NCBI RefSeq assembly: GCF_026898135.2
Contig: NZ_CP114035.2
Span: forward strand, 5,559,501-5,623,500
DNA: 64,000 nucleotides
From: Pseudomonas fortuita
GTDB taxonomy: Bacteria; Pseudomonadota; Gammaproteobacteria; Pseudomonadales; Pseudomonadaceae
Direction: 5' to 3'
Position numbers and translations under genes: made by a program
Notes under the pieces: generated by a model
The model's database searches: none
Seen by the model: the letters and a program-made list of their open reading frames with translations, nothing else
What the model was told of the DNA's origin: nothing
Shown here: positions 17,664 through 25,511 of the stretch, piece by piece
Layout: each line of letters starts with the position of its first letter
Numbering within the stretch: position 1 is the stretch's first letter

Positions 17664-17780
17664 GGTGGTCCTCGAACAATCTGGCGAGTATAACGGCGAA
17701 CCCAGCCTGCTCTATCATGGTCTTAAGCTTCAGGCGCAGGCGCTTCGCTTGCCCTGCTGAAAACCCTCTCGGAGATTTAC

Positions 17781-18200
17781 ATGCGCATCCCATCCCGCGT
17801 CATCGGCGGCGCTCTCATCGCCACCTTGCTGACCCAGCTGACGGCCTGCGGCACCATTTTCTACCCGGACCGGCGCGGCCAGATCGGCGGCAAGATCGAC
17901 CCCGTGGTAGCCGCAATGGACGCCATCGGCATCCTGTTCTACGTGATCCCGGGGCTGATTGCCTTCGGCATCGACTTTGCCACCGGCGCCATCTACTACC
18001 CAGGTGGCCGCACCGCCCAGGTCGACCCGGCCAAGCTGCAAGAAGCGGTAAGCCCCGACGGCAAGGTCGACAACCTGAAGTTGCAGGCCATTCTCGAAAG
18101 CGAACTGGGCCAGCGCCTGCCGCTGAACGACCCACGGCTGATCCAGCACCGCGGCAGCGTCGAACAGCTGGCCAGCCTGGGCCTGGTGCCGGCAGCCTGA
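17781..18200 (+). CDS. Small lipoprotein (YceK/YidQ-like)
   Basis: A 139-residue protein with a type II signal peptide: basic MRIPSR, a hydrophobic stretch, and the lipobox LTAC-G near residue 23. The mature part has CGTIFYPDRRGQIGGKIDP, then a hydrophobic stretch that could insert in a membrane (AIGILFYVIPGLIAFGIDFATGAIYYPGG). The pattern of a short lipoprotein with a DxxTGxxYYP ending recalls YceK/YidQ proteins of unknown function; the match is from memory. CGGAG lies about nine bases before the ATG. It is followed by the cation-efflux gene after 25 bp, and the two may be cotranscribed. Confidence 0.75.
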   Translation: MRIPSRVIGGALIATLLTQLTACGTIFYPDRRGQIGGKIDPVVAAMDAIGILFYVIPGLIAFGIDFATGAIYYPGGRTAQVDPAKLQEAVSPDGKVDNLKLQAILESELGQRLPLNDPRLIQHRGSVEQLASLGLVPAA

Positions 18201-18225
18201 ACCCCACACACGGACTTGACCACGG

Positions 18226-19095
18226 ATGATCACCCCAGCCGAACACCAGCGCCTGCTACGCCTGGCCACCCGCGCCTCACTGGCGGTGGCCAGTATCCTG
18301 GTGCTGAGCAAGGCCCTGGCCTGGTGGCTGAGCGGCTCGGTCAGCCTGCTGGCCGGGTTGACCGACTCGGCACTGGATGCTGTCGCGTCGTTTATCAACC
18401 TGCTCGCCGTGCACTACGCCTTGCGCCCCGCCGACGACGACCACCGTTTTGGCCATGGCAAGGCCGAAGCCTTGGCCGGTATGGCGCAGGCGCTGTTCAT
18501 CGGCGTCAGTGCGGTGCTGATTGGCGTGCAGGCGGCCGAACGCCTGCACACGCCGCAGCCTTTGGGCGACACCGGTGTCGGCATTGCAGTGATGCTGCTG
18601 TCACTGGTGCTGACGCTTGCCTTGCTGGCACTGCAGCACAAGGTCATTCGCCTGACCGGCTCCACCGCAGTACGGGCCGACTCCCTGCACTACCGCTCGG
18701 ACCTGTTGCTGAACAGCAGCATTCTGCTGGCCCTGTTGCTGGCACGCTTTGGCTGGCCACAACTGGATGCACTGTTCGGCCTGGGCATTGCCTGCTACAT
18801 CCTCTGGAGCGCATTGCAGATTGCCCGCGAAAGTACGTCGATACTGATGGACAAGGAACTGCCCGGCGATGTGGGCGAAGACATGAGCACGTTGGTTCTG
18901 GCCATACCCGGCGTGAAAGGTGTGCATGACCTGCGCACGCGGGTGTCGGGTAATCAGTGGTTCGTGCAGTTGCATCTGGAGCTGCCGGGGCAGTTGCCGC
19001 TGCATGACGCGCATGGGTTGTGTGTGGAGGCGTCGCGGGTGATCCGCCAGCGTTATCCACAAGCGGATGTGATGGTGCACGCCGACCCGGTGTGA
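18226..19095 (+). CDS. fieF: Cation diffusion facilitator (FieF-like Zn/Fe efflux pump)
   Basis: A 289-residue inner-membrane exporter. Six hydrophobic helices carry the transport-site acidic residues LTDSALDAVASF (D47, D51). The cytoplasmic-side DDDHRFGHGKAEALAG follows helix 2, and HYRSDLLLNSS in helix 5 supplies the second pair of ligands. The C-terminal cytoplasmic domain ends with the conserved EASRVIRQRYPQADVMVHADPV. Length and motifs fit FieF (about 300 residues), which exports Zn2+ and Fe2+ by proton antiport. Metal choice cannot be fixed from sequence. Confidence 0.9.
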   Translation: MITPAEHQRLLRLATRASLAVASILVLSKALAWWLSGSVSLLAGLTDSALDAVASFINLLAVHYALRPADDDHRFGHGKAEALAGMAQALFIGVSAVLIGVQAAERLHTPQPLGDTGVGIAVMLLSLVLTLALLALQHKVIRLTGSTAVRADSLHYRSDLLLNSSILLALLLARFGWPQLDALFGLGIACYILWSALQIARESTSILMDKELPGDVGEDMSTLVLAIPGVKGVHDLRTRVSGNQWFVQLHLELPGQLPLHDAHGLCVEASRVIRQRYPQADVMVHADPV

Positions 19096-19104
19096 ATCTG
19101 CAAA

Positions 19105-19182
19105 TCGCCGGCAAGCCAGCTCCCACAGGCGTGACCGGCCTGAGGGCATGCGCAATACCTGTGGGAGCTGGCTTGCCGGCGA
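19105..19182. repeat. Inverted REP pair, 25-bp perfect arms
   Basis: 19105-19129 (TCGCCGGCAAGCCAGCTCCC...) is the exact reverse complement of 19158-19182. This is a variant REP (GCCGGCAAGCCAGC) different from the CGCGGGCACGCCCGC type elsewhere in the window. It separates convergent genes. Confidence 0.85.
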
Positions 19183-19210
19183 CAGGGCCGGGACCGACAG
19201 CACAACTGGC

Positions 19211-20047
19211 TTAGTTGATGCTGTAACCCCGGCCACTGAAGCAGGCACCCAGCGCCCGGCGATAGGTGTCGAGCACATTGGCCGCCGGTGCGTAAGTCGC
19301 CGTCGCCGGGTCGAATCCCGACTGGCTCACCGCCCAGCGATGGCACTGGTAGCGGTCCTGCTCCTGCTGCTGTTGCCCCTGCCCGTTCATCGGGTAAGCC
19401 ACCACGTCGTACCCGCCGTTGGCCGGTGACACCGGTACGGGTGCCGGCGCGACGGAGGGCGGGTTGACCACCACATACTCCTGGCTGTCAGCCAGATACT
19501 GGTAATAGGTGTCCGCCACCAGGAAGAACAGCGCACCACCCAGCCATACCTCCTGCGCATAGGGCGGCAGGTAATTGATCCGCACGCCGTAAGGCGGCAT
19601 CACCACGATGTAACTGCCGCCATGCGGGCGATACCAGTAGCCACCGGAGTAGAAGTAGTCAGCACCACGGTAGGGCACTTTCCAGTAGCGGTCGGGGAAA
19701 TGATCCACCGTGTGCCCCGGGCGATACTGCGGCCCAGGCCCCCAGCCGTTGCCATGGCCATCCGGGCGCCCCTGCCAATCACCACCCGGGCGTTGCCCAG
19801 GGCCGCCGGCTTCCCATTGACGGTTATCGCCATGGCGCCGGGGAATGTCCTGGTAGTAGCCCTGCCTTGGCGGCTGGGTCTGGCGCACTTCGTCGCGTGA
19901 GTTCAGCGAGCGGCCGGGCATACCATCTGCTTGCCCTTGCTGGCCTCGTTCGCCATGCCCCTCACCCGGCCCTTCGGCCAAAGCCCCCAGGCTGATGCTC
20001 AAACCCAGCAAACCAACACCTGCCAACTGCCAGATGCGCGACTTCAT
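19211..20047 (-). CDS. Secreted Gly/Gln-rich DUF6515-like protein
   Basis: A 278-residue protein with a clear signal peptide, probably cut after LGALA near residue 24. The mature N-terminus is hydrophilic and rich in Gly, Gln and Arg (EGPGEGHGERGQQGQ). The core is rich in Tyr and Pro with the pattern YRGADYFYSGGYWYRPHGGSYIVVMPPYG, which resembles DUF6515 proteins, and the C-terminus contains a two-cysteine segment (YQCHRWAVSQSGFDPA...GACFSGRGY). It is probably periplasmic or outer-membrane associated; the function is unknown. The start is ATG 20047, with GAGAGGA upstream. Confidence 0.75.
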   Translation of the reverse strand: MKSRIWQLAGVGLLGLSISLGALAEGPGEGHGERGQQGQADGMPGRSLNSRDEVRQTQPPRQGYYQDIPRRHGDNRQWEAGGPGQRPGGDWQGRPDGHGNGWGPGPQYRPGHTVDHFPDRYWKVPYRGADYFYSGGYWYRPHGGSYIVVMPPYGVRINYLPPYAQEVWLGGALFFLVADTYYQYLADSQEYVVVNPPSVAPAPVPVSPANGGYDVVAYPMNGQGQQQQEQDRYQCHRWAVSQSGFDPATATYAPAANVLDTYRRALGACFSGRGYSIN

Positions 20048-20128
20048 GGTGTTCCTCTCGGTAGAAAATGCTGCAATCACAGCCAGTCTACCGTGACGGC
20101 CACCCAGGCCAATTAAATTTCCAGACAG

Positions 20129-20156
20129 AAAAAAGGGAGGCCGCAGGGCCTCCCTT
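20129..20156 (-). terminator. Strong intrinsic terminator for leftward transcription
   Basis: AAGGGAGGCC and GGCCTCCCTT form a perfect 10-bp stem around a 4-base loop. On the minus strand it is followed directly by six T residues (A-run at 20129-20134 on the plus strand). No convincing minus-strand protein gene lies upstream of it between 20157 and 20442, so what it terminates is an open question. Confidence 0.8.
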
Positions 20157-20380
20157 CTGAAATTGTCGTCCGTGCTCGGCACTTGTGGCGCCGGCTCACC
20201 TCACACCGTCTTCTGAAGGGTGTGTAGCCCGGGGGCCTGGCGCATCCTGTTGGATGGCTGGCCGCGACCGCCCGCCTAGAGCGCGTCGCCGTGGACTGAT
20301 GTCCGGGCAGTGATTCTGTTGATAAAGATACCGGAGAGGTTGCGGCAGAGGATTGCGAAGATTGCTCAGATAAATAGCAC
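20129..20380 (-). ncRNA. Candidate small RNA upstream of (and antisense to) the Lrp gene leader
   Basis: The 395-bp gap 20048-20442 has no supportable protein gene, but it ends on the minus strand in a textbook terminator. Its minus-strand sequence contains several possible stems (for example ACACC...GGTGT near 20200-20225). An 84-codon frame beginning over the Lrp start exists, but it has no ribosome site and atypical composition. No promoter stands out on this strand. I therefore list a terminated RNA of roughly 250 nt as a hypothesis only; it does not match any RNA family I recognise. Confidence 0.3.
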
Positions 20381-20410
20381 TTGCGCAATTTTTCACCCTG
20401 GATTGATAAT
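20381..20410 (+). promoter_or_regulatory. Possible sigma-70 promoter of the Lrp-type gene
   Basis: TTGCGC (20381-20386), an 18-bp spacer and GATAAT (20405-20410), with the gene starting 32 bp later. The -10 matches five of six consensus bases, the -35 only three. Confidence 0.4.
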
Positions 20411-20442
20411 TCGCCGCAATACGTACAGAAAAGGCAAATGCC

Positions 20443-20919
20443 ATGAGCAAACTTGACCGCTACGACCTGAGCATCCTCGCCGAATTGCAGCGCGATGCGC
20501 GCATTTCCAACCAGGAACTGGCCGAACGCATCGGCCTGTCGCCGTCGCCATGCTCGCGTCGGGTCAAGCAACTGGAGGACGACGGCTACATCTCGCGCCA
20601 GGTGGCCCTGCTCGACCGCAAGAAGCTGGGCCTGAGCCTGACCGCCTACGTGCTGATCGGCATGGACCGCCACACCCCGGAGCGCTTCGAAACCTTCGAG
20701 GCGGCCATCCGTGTCCTGCCGCAGGTGCTTGAATGCAGCCTGGTCACCGGGATGGATGCCGACTACCAGCTCAAAGTGGTGGTGCCAGACATGGACCATT
20801 ACCAAAAACTGCTTCTAGGCAGCCTGACCCGCATCGAGGGCGTCACCAGCGTGCGTTCGAGCTTTGTGCTCAACCAGGTGTTGGCCAGCACCGAGCTGCC
20901 ATTGACCCACCTGCGTTAA
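20443..20919 (+). CDS. Lrp/AsnC-family transcriptional regulator
   Basis: A 158-residue regulator. The N-terminal helix-turn-helix is LDRYDLSILAELQRDARISN with QELAERIGLSPSPCSRRVKQLEDDGYI. The C-terminal RAM domain (VLIGMDRHTPERFETF through TSVRSSFVLNQV) is where amino-acid effectors bind and subunits assemble. It closely resembles leucine-responsive proteins, but no adjacent metabolic gene reveals its regulon. A plausible promoter lies just upstream and a terminated minus-strand transcript may run the other way. AAGG precedes the ATG. Confidence 0.92.
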   Translation: MSKLDRYDLSILAELQRDARISNQELAERIGLSPSPCSRRVKQLEDDGYISRQVALLDRKKLGLSLTAYVLIGMDRHTPERFETFEAAIRVLPQVLECSLVTGMDADYQLKVVVPDMDHYQKLLLGSLTRIEGVTSVRSSFVLNQVLASTELPLTHLR

Positions 20920-20973
20920 ATACCCACGGTAGCCCGCGTATAATCAGCTGCTCAGCCTGCCTGGAGAACACAG

Positions 20974-21177
20974 ATGGATCCCGCCGTATTCGAAGAGTGG
21001 ATGATGATCATCCTGGTCACCGTATTGATCGGTTTCATGGGCTTCATCGTCTGGGACCTGGCGAAAAAGTCCAAGGCCGGCAAGTTCGGGACGTTGATCC
21101 TGTTCTTCGTGCTGGGGCTGGGGGTGCTGGCCTTTATCATCAAGAGCGTGGTAGTGGGGTTTCTCGAAGGGGTGTAA
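20974..21177 (+). CDS. DUF2788 small membrane protein
   Basis: A 67-residue protein with two hydrophobic helices (MMIILVTVLIGFMGFIVWDL and LILFFVLGLGVLAFIIKSVV) joined by a basic loop (AKKSKAGKFG). This size and arrangement are those of DUF2788, found in Pseudomonas and relatives, with no known role. GGAGA lies about eight bases before the ATG. It follows the Lrp gene by 54 bp and may have its own promoter. Confidence 0.8.
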   Translation: MDPAVFEEWMMIILVTVLIGFMGFIVWDLAKKSKAGKFGTLILFFVLGLGVLAFIIKSVVVGFLEGV

Positions 21178-21187
21178 GGCTGCTTTG

Positions 21188-21299
21188 CGCTCCTTTCGCG
21201 ACGCGAGACCGCTCCAACAGGGAATACACATGCCTGAGGCTGGCCCTGTACCTGTCACAGCGGCCTTGTGTCGCGATGGGCCGCAAAGCGGCCCCCCTT
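21188..21299. repeat. Degenerate REP pair
   Basis: CTCCTTTCGCGACGCGAGACCGC near 21189 and CAGCGGCCTTGTGTCGCGATGG near 21259 are diverged, opposed REP-like units. GGGCCGCAAAGCGGCCC at the right end is a perfect hairpin between the convergent DUF2788 and rluE genes. Confidence 0.5.
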
Positions 21300-21936
21300 A
21301 TCGCTGTAGCTTCGGAACTACTTCGCGCCAGCAACCCTGCTCCAGCCCATCCAGCGCCCAATCCCCGATCCGCACCCGCACCAGGCGCAAGGTCGGTAGC
21401 CCAACCGCCGCCGTCATCCGCCGTACCTGCCGGTTACGCCCCTCCCGGATCACCAGTTCCAGCCAGCTGGTCGGCACGCTCTTGCGAAAGCGCACCGGGG
21501 GGTTGCGTGGCCACAGTTCGGGTTCTTCCAGGCGCCGTGCCTCGGCCGGCAAGGTCGGCCCATCGTTCAGCTCCACGCCATTACGCAAACGCTGCAACTG
21601 CTCGTCGCTCGGCTCCCCCTCCACCTGCACCCAGTAAGTCTTGGCCAGCTTGTGCCTGGGGTCGGCAATACGCGCCTGCAGCCCGCCATCGTTGGTCAGC
21701 AACAGCAAGCCTTCACTGTCACGGTCCAGCCGGCCGGCCGGGTACACGCCTGCGATGTCGATGAAGTCCTTGAGGGTCGCGCGCCCTTCGCCGTCGCTGA
21801 ACTGGGTCAGCACGTCGAACGGTTTGTTGAACAGGATCAGGCGCGGCTCGGCCGGTGGCGCCTTGGGCTGGCGACGCGGGCCGGCGGCAGGCCGCGCCTG
21901 GGGACGGCGCGGCTTGTTACGGGGTGGCAGTGACAT
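21298..21936 (-). CDS. rluE: 23S rRNA pseudouridine synthase RluE-type
   Basis: A 212-residue RsuA-family synthase without an S4 domain. The catalytic motif is [16 protein letters not shown] with Asp 71. Other family segments are [24 protein letters not shown] and [12 protein letters not shown]. RluE modifies U2457 of E. coli 23S rRNA. The first 30 residues are a basic, Pro/Arg-rich tail ([20 protein letters not shown]) that may bind RNA. The start is ATG 21936, six bases after the amn stop on the same strand, so the two are probably cotranscribed. Confidence 0.88.
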   Translation of the reverse strand: MSLPPRNKPRRPQARPAAGPRRQPKAPPAEPRLILFNKPFDVLTQFSDGEGRATLKDFIDIAGVYPAGRLDRDSEGLLLLTNDGGLQARIADPRHKLAKTYWVQVEGEPSDEQLQRLRNGVELNDGPTLPAEARRLEEPELWPRNPPVRFRKSVPTSWLELVIREGRNRQVRRMTAAVGLPTLRLVRVRIGDWALDGLEQGCWREVVPKLQR

Positions 21937-21942
21937 GGATCC

Positions 21943-23406
21943 TCAGCGGAACGGCGGCTCATCGAAGCTGCGCAGTTTACGCGAGTGCAGCGAGTTGAGC
22001 TCGCTGCGCAACAGGTCGAGGGCCGCAATGCCGATCTTCAGGTGCTGGCTGACCGCCCGGTTGTAGAAGGCGTTGGCCGAACCTGGCAGCTTTATCTCGC
22101 TGTGCAGCGGCTTGTCGGACACACACAGCAAGGTGCCGTACGGCACGCGCAATCGATAACCCTGGGCGGCAATGGTGCCGCTTTCCATGTCCACCGCCAC
22201 GGCGCGCGACAAGTTGATGAGCGGACGCTCCTGCGCCCAGCGCAGCTCCCAGTTACGGTCGTCGTAAGTCAGCACGGTACCGGTGCGCAGGCGCTTTTTC
22301 AGCTGTTCGCCACGCTCACCGGTGACCTGCGCGGCAGCCTCCTGCAAGGCCATCTGCACCTCGGCCAGGGCGGGAATCGGGATGTTCGGCGGCACTACCC
22401 GGTCAAGAATGCCGTCACGGCGCATATAGGCGTGGGCCAGCACGTAGTCGCCAATGGTTTGCGACTGCCGCAGGCCGCCGCAGTGGCCGATCATCAGCCA
22501 GCAGTGCGGACGCAGCACGGCCAGGTGGTCGGTGATGTTCTTGGCGTTGGATGGGCCGACACCAATGTTGACCAAGGTCACGCCGTCGCCATCGGCGGCG
22601 ATCAGGTGGTAGGCCGGCATCTGGTAGCGGTGCCAGATCACGCTGGCGACCAGGGCCTGGGTTTCACCATGGTCCATGGCTTTTTCGATGATCACGTTGC
22701 CCGGCAGCACCATGCGCACGAAGCGCGGGTCGTCGCGAAGTTGCTCAAGACCGTGGCTGATGAACTGGTCGACATAACGGTGGTAGTTGGTCAGCAGGAT
22801 CCACGGCTGCACATGGCGCCAGTCACTGCCGGTGTAGTGCACCAGGCGGCGCAGCGAAAAGTCGACGCGCGCGGCGTCGAACAGCGCCAGTGGGAAAATT
22901 TCGGCACGGTCCCAGTCGTAAAGGCCATCGGCGATGTTGTCGGTGGCGGCCGACAGGTCGGTGCTGGGGAATACCCGTGCCAGCTGCGCGGCGGTAATAC
23001 CGCTGCCGGCCAGTTCGTCACCCTGGTCAACCACATAAGGGTAGGGAATGTTCTGCTCGCTGATGCCCACTTCTACCGTGACGGTGTAGTCGTGCATCAG
23101 TGGGCGCAGTTGCTCCAGCAGGTAGCCGCGAAACGCGGCGGGCTGGGTGACGGTGACGCTGTAAGTGCCGGCCACCTGGACCTTGGCATAGGCCCGCGTG
23201 GTGGCGGCAACCTCACCGTGGCTGTAGTAGGTCAGGCGCAGTGCCGGGTAACGGAACAGGTCGCGCTCGTCGGCGCCCGGCTCGGTACGGTCCTTCAGGT
23301 ATCGCTTGAGGGCCTGGCTAAGGGCCCCCGTGGCCTGTTCATGCAGGGCCGCCAGACGGTCGACGGCCTGTTCGGGGGTATCAACGACTACAAAAGCGTG
23401 GCTCAC
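21943..23406 (-). CDS. amn: AMP nucleosidase
   Basis: A 487-residue enzyme that cleaves AMP to adenine and ribose 5-phosphate, helping set adenylate pools. The N-terminal regulatory domain (about the first 170 residues) precedes a nucleoside-phosphorylase-like catalytic domain with NIGVGPSNAKNITDHLAVLRPHCWLMIGHCGGLR and AVAVDMESGTIAAQGYRLRVPYGTLLCVSDKP; the VDMES glutamate binds ribose. E. coli Amn has about 484 residues. The start is GTG 23406, with AGGAAG six bases upstream. A 36-residue extension to 23514 enters REP DNA and is not credible. Confidence 0.93.
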   Translation of the reverse strand: MSHAFVVVDTPEQAVDRLAALHEQATGALSQALKRYLKDRTEPGADERDLFRYPALRLTYYSHGEVAATTRAYAKVQVAGTYSVTVTQPAAFRGYLLEQLRPLMHDYTVTVEVGISEQNIPYPYVVDQGDELAGSGITAAQLARVFPSTDLSAATDNIADGLYDWDRAEIFPLALFDAARVDFSLRRLVHYTGSDWRHVQPWILLTNYHRYVDQFISHGLEQLRDDPRFVRMVLPGNVIIEKAMDHGETQALVASVIWHRYQMPAYHLIAADGDGVTLVNIGVGPSNAKNITDHLAVLRPHCWLMIGHCGGLRQSQTIGDYVLAHAYMRRDGILDRVVPPNIPIPALAEVQMALQEAAAQVTGERGEQLKKRLRTGTVLTYDDRNWELRWAQERPLINLSRAVAVDMESGTIAAQGYRLRVPYGTLLCVSDKPLHSEIKLPGSANAFYNRAVSQHLKIGIAALDLLRSELNSLHSRKLRSFDEPPFR

Positions 23407-23494
23407 ACTGTGCTTCCTGTCTGGACATGCATGTGGGCCATCTTGCCTGCGTTTCGTGGCAATTACATCCCCGGCGGTCAGTACCGGCCTCATC

Positions 23495-23570
23495 GCCAGC
23501 AAGCCAGCTGCCACAAGTACTCCACCGGCATCGAACCTTGTGCATGACCTGTGGCAGCTGGCTTGCCGGC
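23495..23570. repeat. Inverted REP pair (GCCGGCAAGCCAGC type)
   Basis: GCCAGCAAGCCAGCTGCCAC (23495 onward) and its near-perfect reverse complement at 23550-23570 (one mismatch) flank a 34-bp loop between amn and aidB. Confidence 0.75.
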
Positions 23571-23591
23571 GGTGAGCCCTTCAAAGCCAGC

Positions 23592-25244
23592 TCAACTCGG
23601 CCAGGCAGGTGTTGCCCTGCTCACCAGTGCCTGCACATCGGCACCCCGAGGCAGCGCCCCATACACCCGTCCACCACCCGTCAGCCGGCTACCGATGAAC
23701 GCGTCACTGACCACCGCATTGCCCGCCTCCAGCAACAGTTTGGCCTGAAGCGCCAGGGCGATATCCTCGGTCAGCTGCCGCGCGCGGTACTGTATGTCGC
23801 CGGTGTCGACAAATGCCCCCTTGAGGTTGCCGATATGCGCCGCCAGGCGCGGATCCCCATGCCCATCGCCCAATTCGGTGAACAGCGCATCGAGCACGCC
23901 CGGCTCTTTGGACAAGGCCCGCAGCACATCCAGGCACTGTACGTTGCCAGAGCCTTCCCAGGTCGAATTGACCGGCGCCTCGCGGTACAGTCGCGGCAGG
24001 ATGCTGTCCTCGACATAACCCGCACCGCCCAGGCATTCGGCGGCCTCGTTGATCATGGCCGGCGCGCGCTTGCAGATCCAGTACTTGCCCACCGCCGTGA
24101 CCAACCGGGCGAAATGCGCCTGCTGCGGGTCGTCCAGTTGCTCCAGCGCTTGCCCCATGCGCAGGCTCAGGGCCAGTGCAGCCTCGCTCTCCAGGGCCAG
24201 GTCGGCCAACACGTTCTGCATCAGCGGCTGCTCGTTCAACACCCGCCCGCCGACCTTGCGGTACGCACAGTGGTGGGTCGCCTGGGTCAGCGCCTGACGC
24301 ATCAGGGCGCTGGAGCCCACCATGCAGTCGAAACGGGTCATGGCGACCATCTCGATGATGGTCGGCACACCCCGCCCTTCTTCGCCAATCATCCACGCCA
24401 GCGCACCACGGAACTCCACTTCGCTGGAGGCGTTGGAGCTGTTGCCCAGCTTGTTCTTCAGGCGCTGGATATAGAACTGGTTGCGATTGTCGTCCGGGCG
24501 GTGGCGCGGCAGCAGGAAGCAGCTCAGGCCTTTTTCGGTTTGCGCCAGCGTCAGGAATGCATCACACATCGGCGCCGAGCAGAACCACTTGTGCCCGACC
24601 AGCTCGTACGGCTGCCCCGGGCCAGGTGCGCCCACCGGATACGCCCGCGTGGTATTGGCGCGCACATCGGTGCCGCCCTGCTTCTCGGTCATGGCCATGC
24701 CCAGGGTGACCCCGGCCTTGTGCCGGTCGCCGACGTTGCGCGGGTCATATTCGCAGGCCAGGATTTTCGGCAGCCAGTACTCGGCCAGTTCGGGCTGAAG
24801 GCGTAGCGCCGGCACGGCGGCGAAGGTCATGGTCAGCGGGCAGCCGGTACCGGCTTCGGCCTGGCTGTGCAGGTAGGTCATCGAAGCCCGTGCCACATGG
24901 GCGCCAGCGCGGGGTTCGGCCCAAGGCAAGGAAGGCAGACCGTGCTCGACGGCGGTGCGCATCAGCTGGTGGTAGGCCGGGTGGAACTCGACCAGGTCGA
25001 TGCGATGGCCGTAGCGGTCGTGGCTGATGAACTCCGGCTTGTGCGCGTTGGCCAGGAAACCTGCCTGCATCAGCGGCCCCCCCGCCAGGGCGCCATAGGC
25101 ATCGATCCGCGACTCGGCCCAGCCCGCGCCGAAACGCCGTGACCACTCCTGCAATGGCAGGTCGAGGCGGTACAGGTTGGCGCCGTCGAGGGACGGTGGC
25201 TGGTTGGTGACTTCGTGGGTTTCAGCGTACTGGTGCAGGTTCAT
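23592..25244 (-). CDS. aidB: AidB-like acyl-CoA dehydrogenase
   Basis: A 550-residue flavoprotein that matches E. coli AidB (541 residues) along its length. Shared segments include NQPPSLDGANLY, FHPAYHQLMR, MTEKQGGTDVRANTTRA, KNKLGNSSNASSEVEFRGA, MTRFDCMVGSSALMRQA and NSTWEGSGNVQCLDVLRAL. AidB is induced by alkylating agents and binds DNA; it may inactivate alkylating species or protect DNA, and its dehydrogenase activity is weak. No Ada-box regulator is nearby. The neighbouring plus-strand effector island begins about 270 bp to the right, so this gene marks the core-genome border. Confidence 0.9.
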   Translation of the reverse strand: MNLHQYAETHEVTNQPPSLDGANLYRLDLPLQEWSRRFGAGWAESRIDAYGALAGGPLMQAGFLANAHKPEFISHDRYGHRIDLVEFHPAYHQLMRTAVEHGLPSLPWAEPRAGAHVARASMTYLHSQAEAGTGCPLTMTFAAVPALRLQPELAEYWLPKILACEYDPRNVGDRHKAGVTLGMAMTEKQGGTDVRANTTRAYPVGAPGPGQPYELVGHKWFCSAPMCDAFLTLAQTEKGLSCFLLPRHRPDDNRNQFYIQRLKNKLGNSSNASSEVEFRGALAWMIGEEGRGVPTIIEMVAMTRFDCMVGSSALMRQALTQATHHCAYRKVGGRVLNEQPLMQNVLADLALESEAALALSLRMGQALEQLDDPQQAHFARLVTAVGKYWICKRAPAMINEAAECLGGAGYVEDSILPRLYREAPVNSTWEGSGNVQCLDVLRALSKEPGVLDALFTELGDGHGDPRLAAHIGNLKGAFVDTGDIQYRARQLTEDIALALQAKLLLEAGNAVVSDAFIGSRLTGGGRVYGALPRGADVQALVSRATPAWPS

Positions 25245-25482
25245 CGGGGGGCTCCTGGATCCGGGTAGGCTTGAGAGACCCAGTGAAGCACTGCTTGCCG
25301 GGGAGTCAAAGAGGCATTAATGACTAAACGTGTGGTGGGGGTGGCGCATGCCTTGGGAATGCATCAGGGCTGACAGGCGGTGCCACCCAGCAAGGCTTGT
25401 AGTCCAATTCTCTATCCCCTGTAGGACGCTTCCTAAAGCCCCCCTGCTCCGAAAATACCCGTCTACAGGCTGCTAGGTTCCT

Positions 25483-25511
25483 GGCTTTCATCCTCAAAAA
25501 AGAGGCAAGCC
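25483..25511 (+). promoter_or_regulatory. Hairpin that would bury the ribosome site of the PAAR effector
   Basis: GGCTT (25483-25487) pairs with AAGCC (25507-25511) and CCTC (25492-25495) pairs with GAGG (25502-25505) across a six-A loop. The GAGG is the apparent Shine-Dalgarno sequence of the gene starting at 25512. Folding is drawn by eye. Confidence 0.4.

Noticed and set aside
20196..20450. 84-codon minus-strand protein gene over the Lrp start
   Set aside because: No ribosome site, overlaps the Lrp start, and Arg/Pro-rich composition; the terminated RNA explanation fits better.
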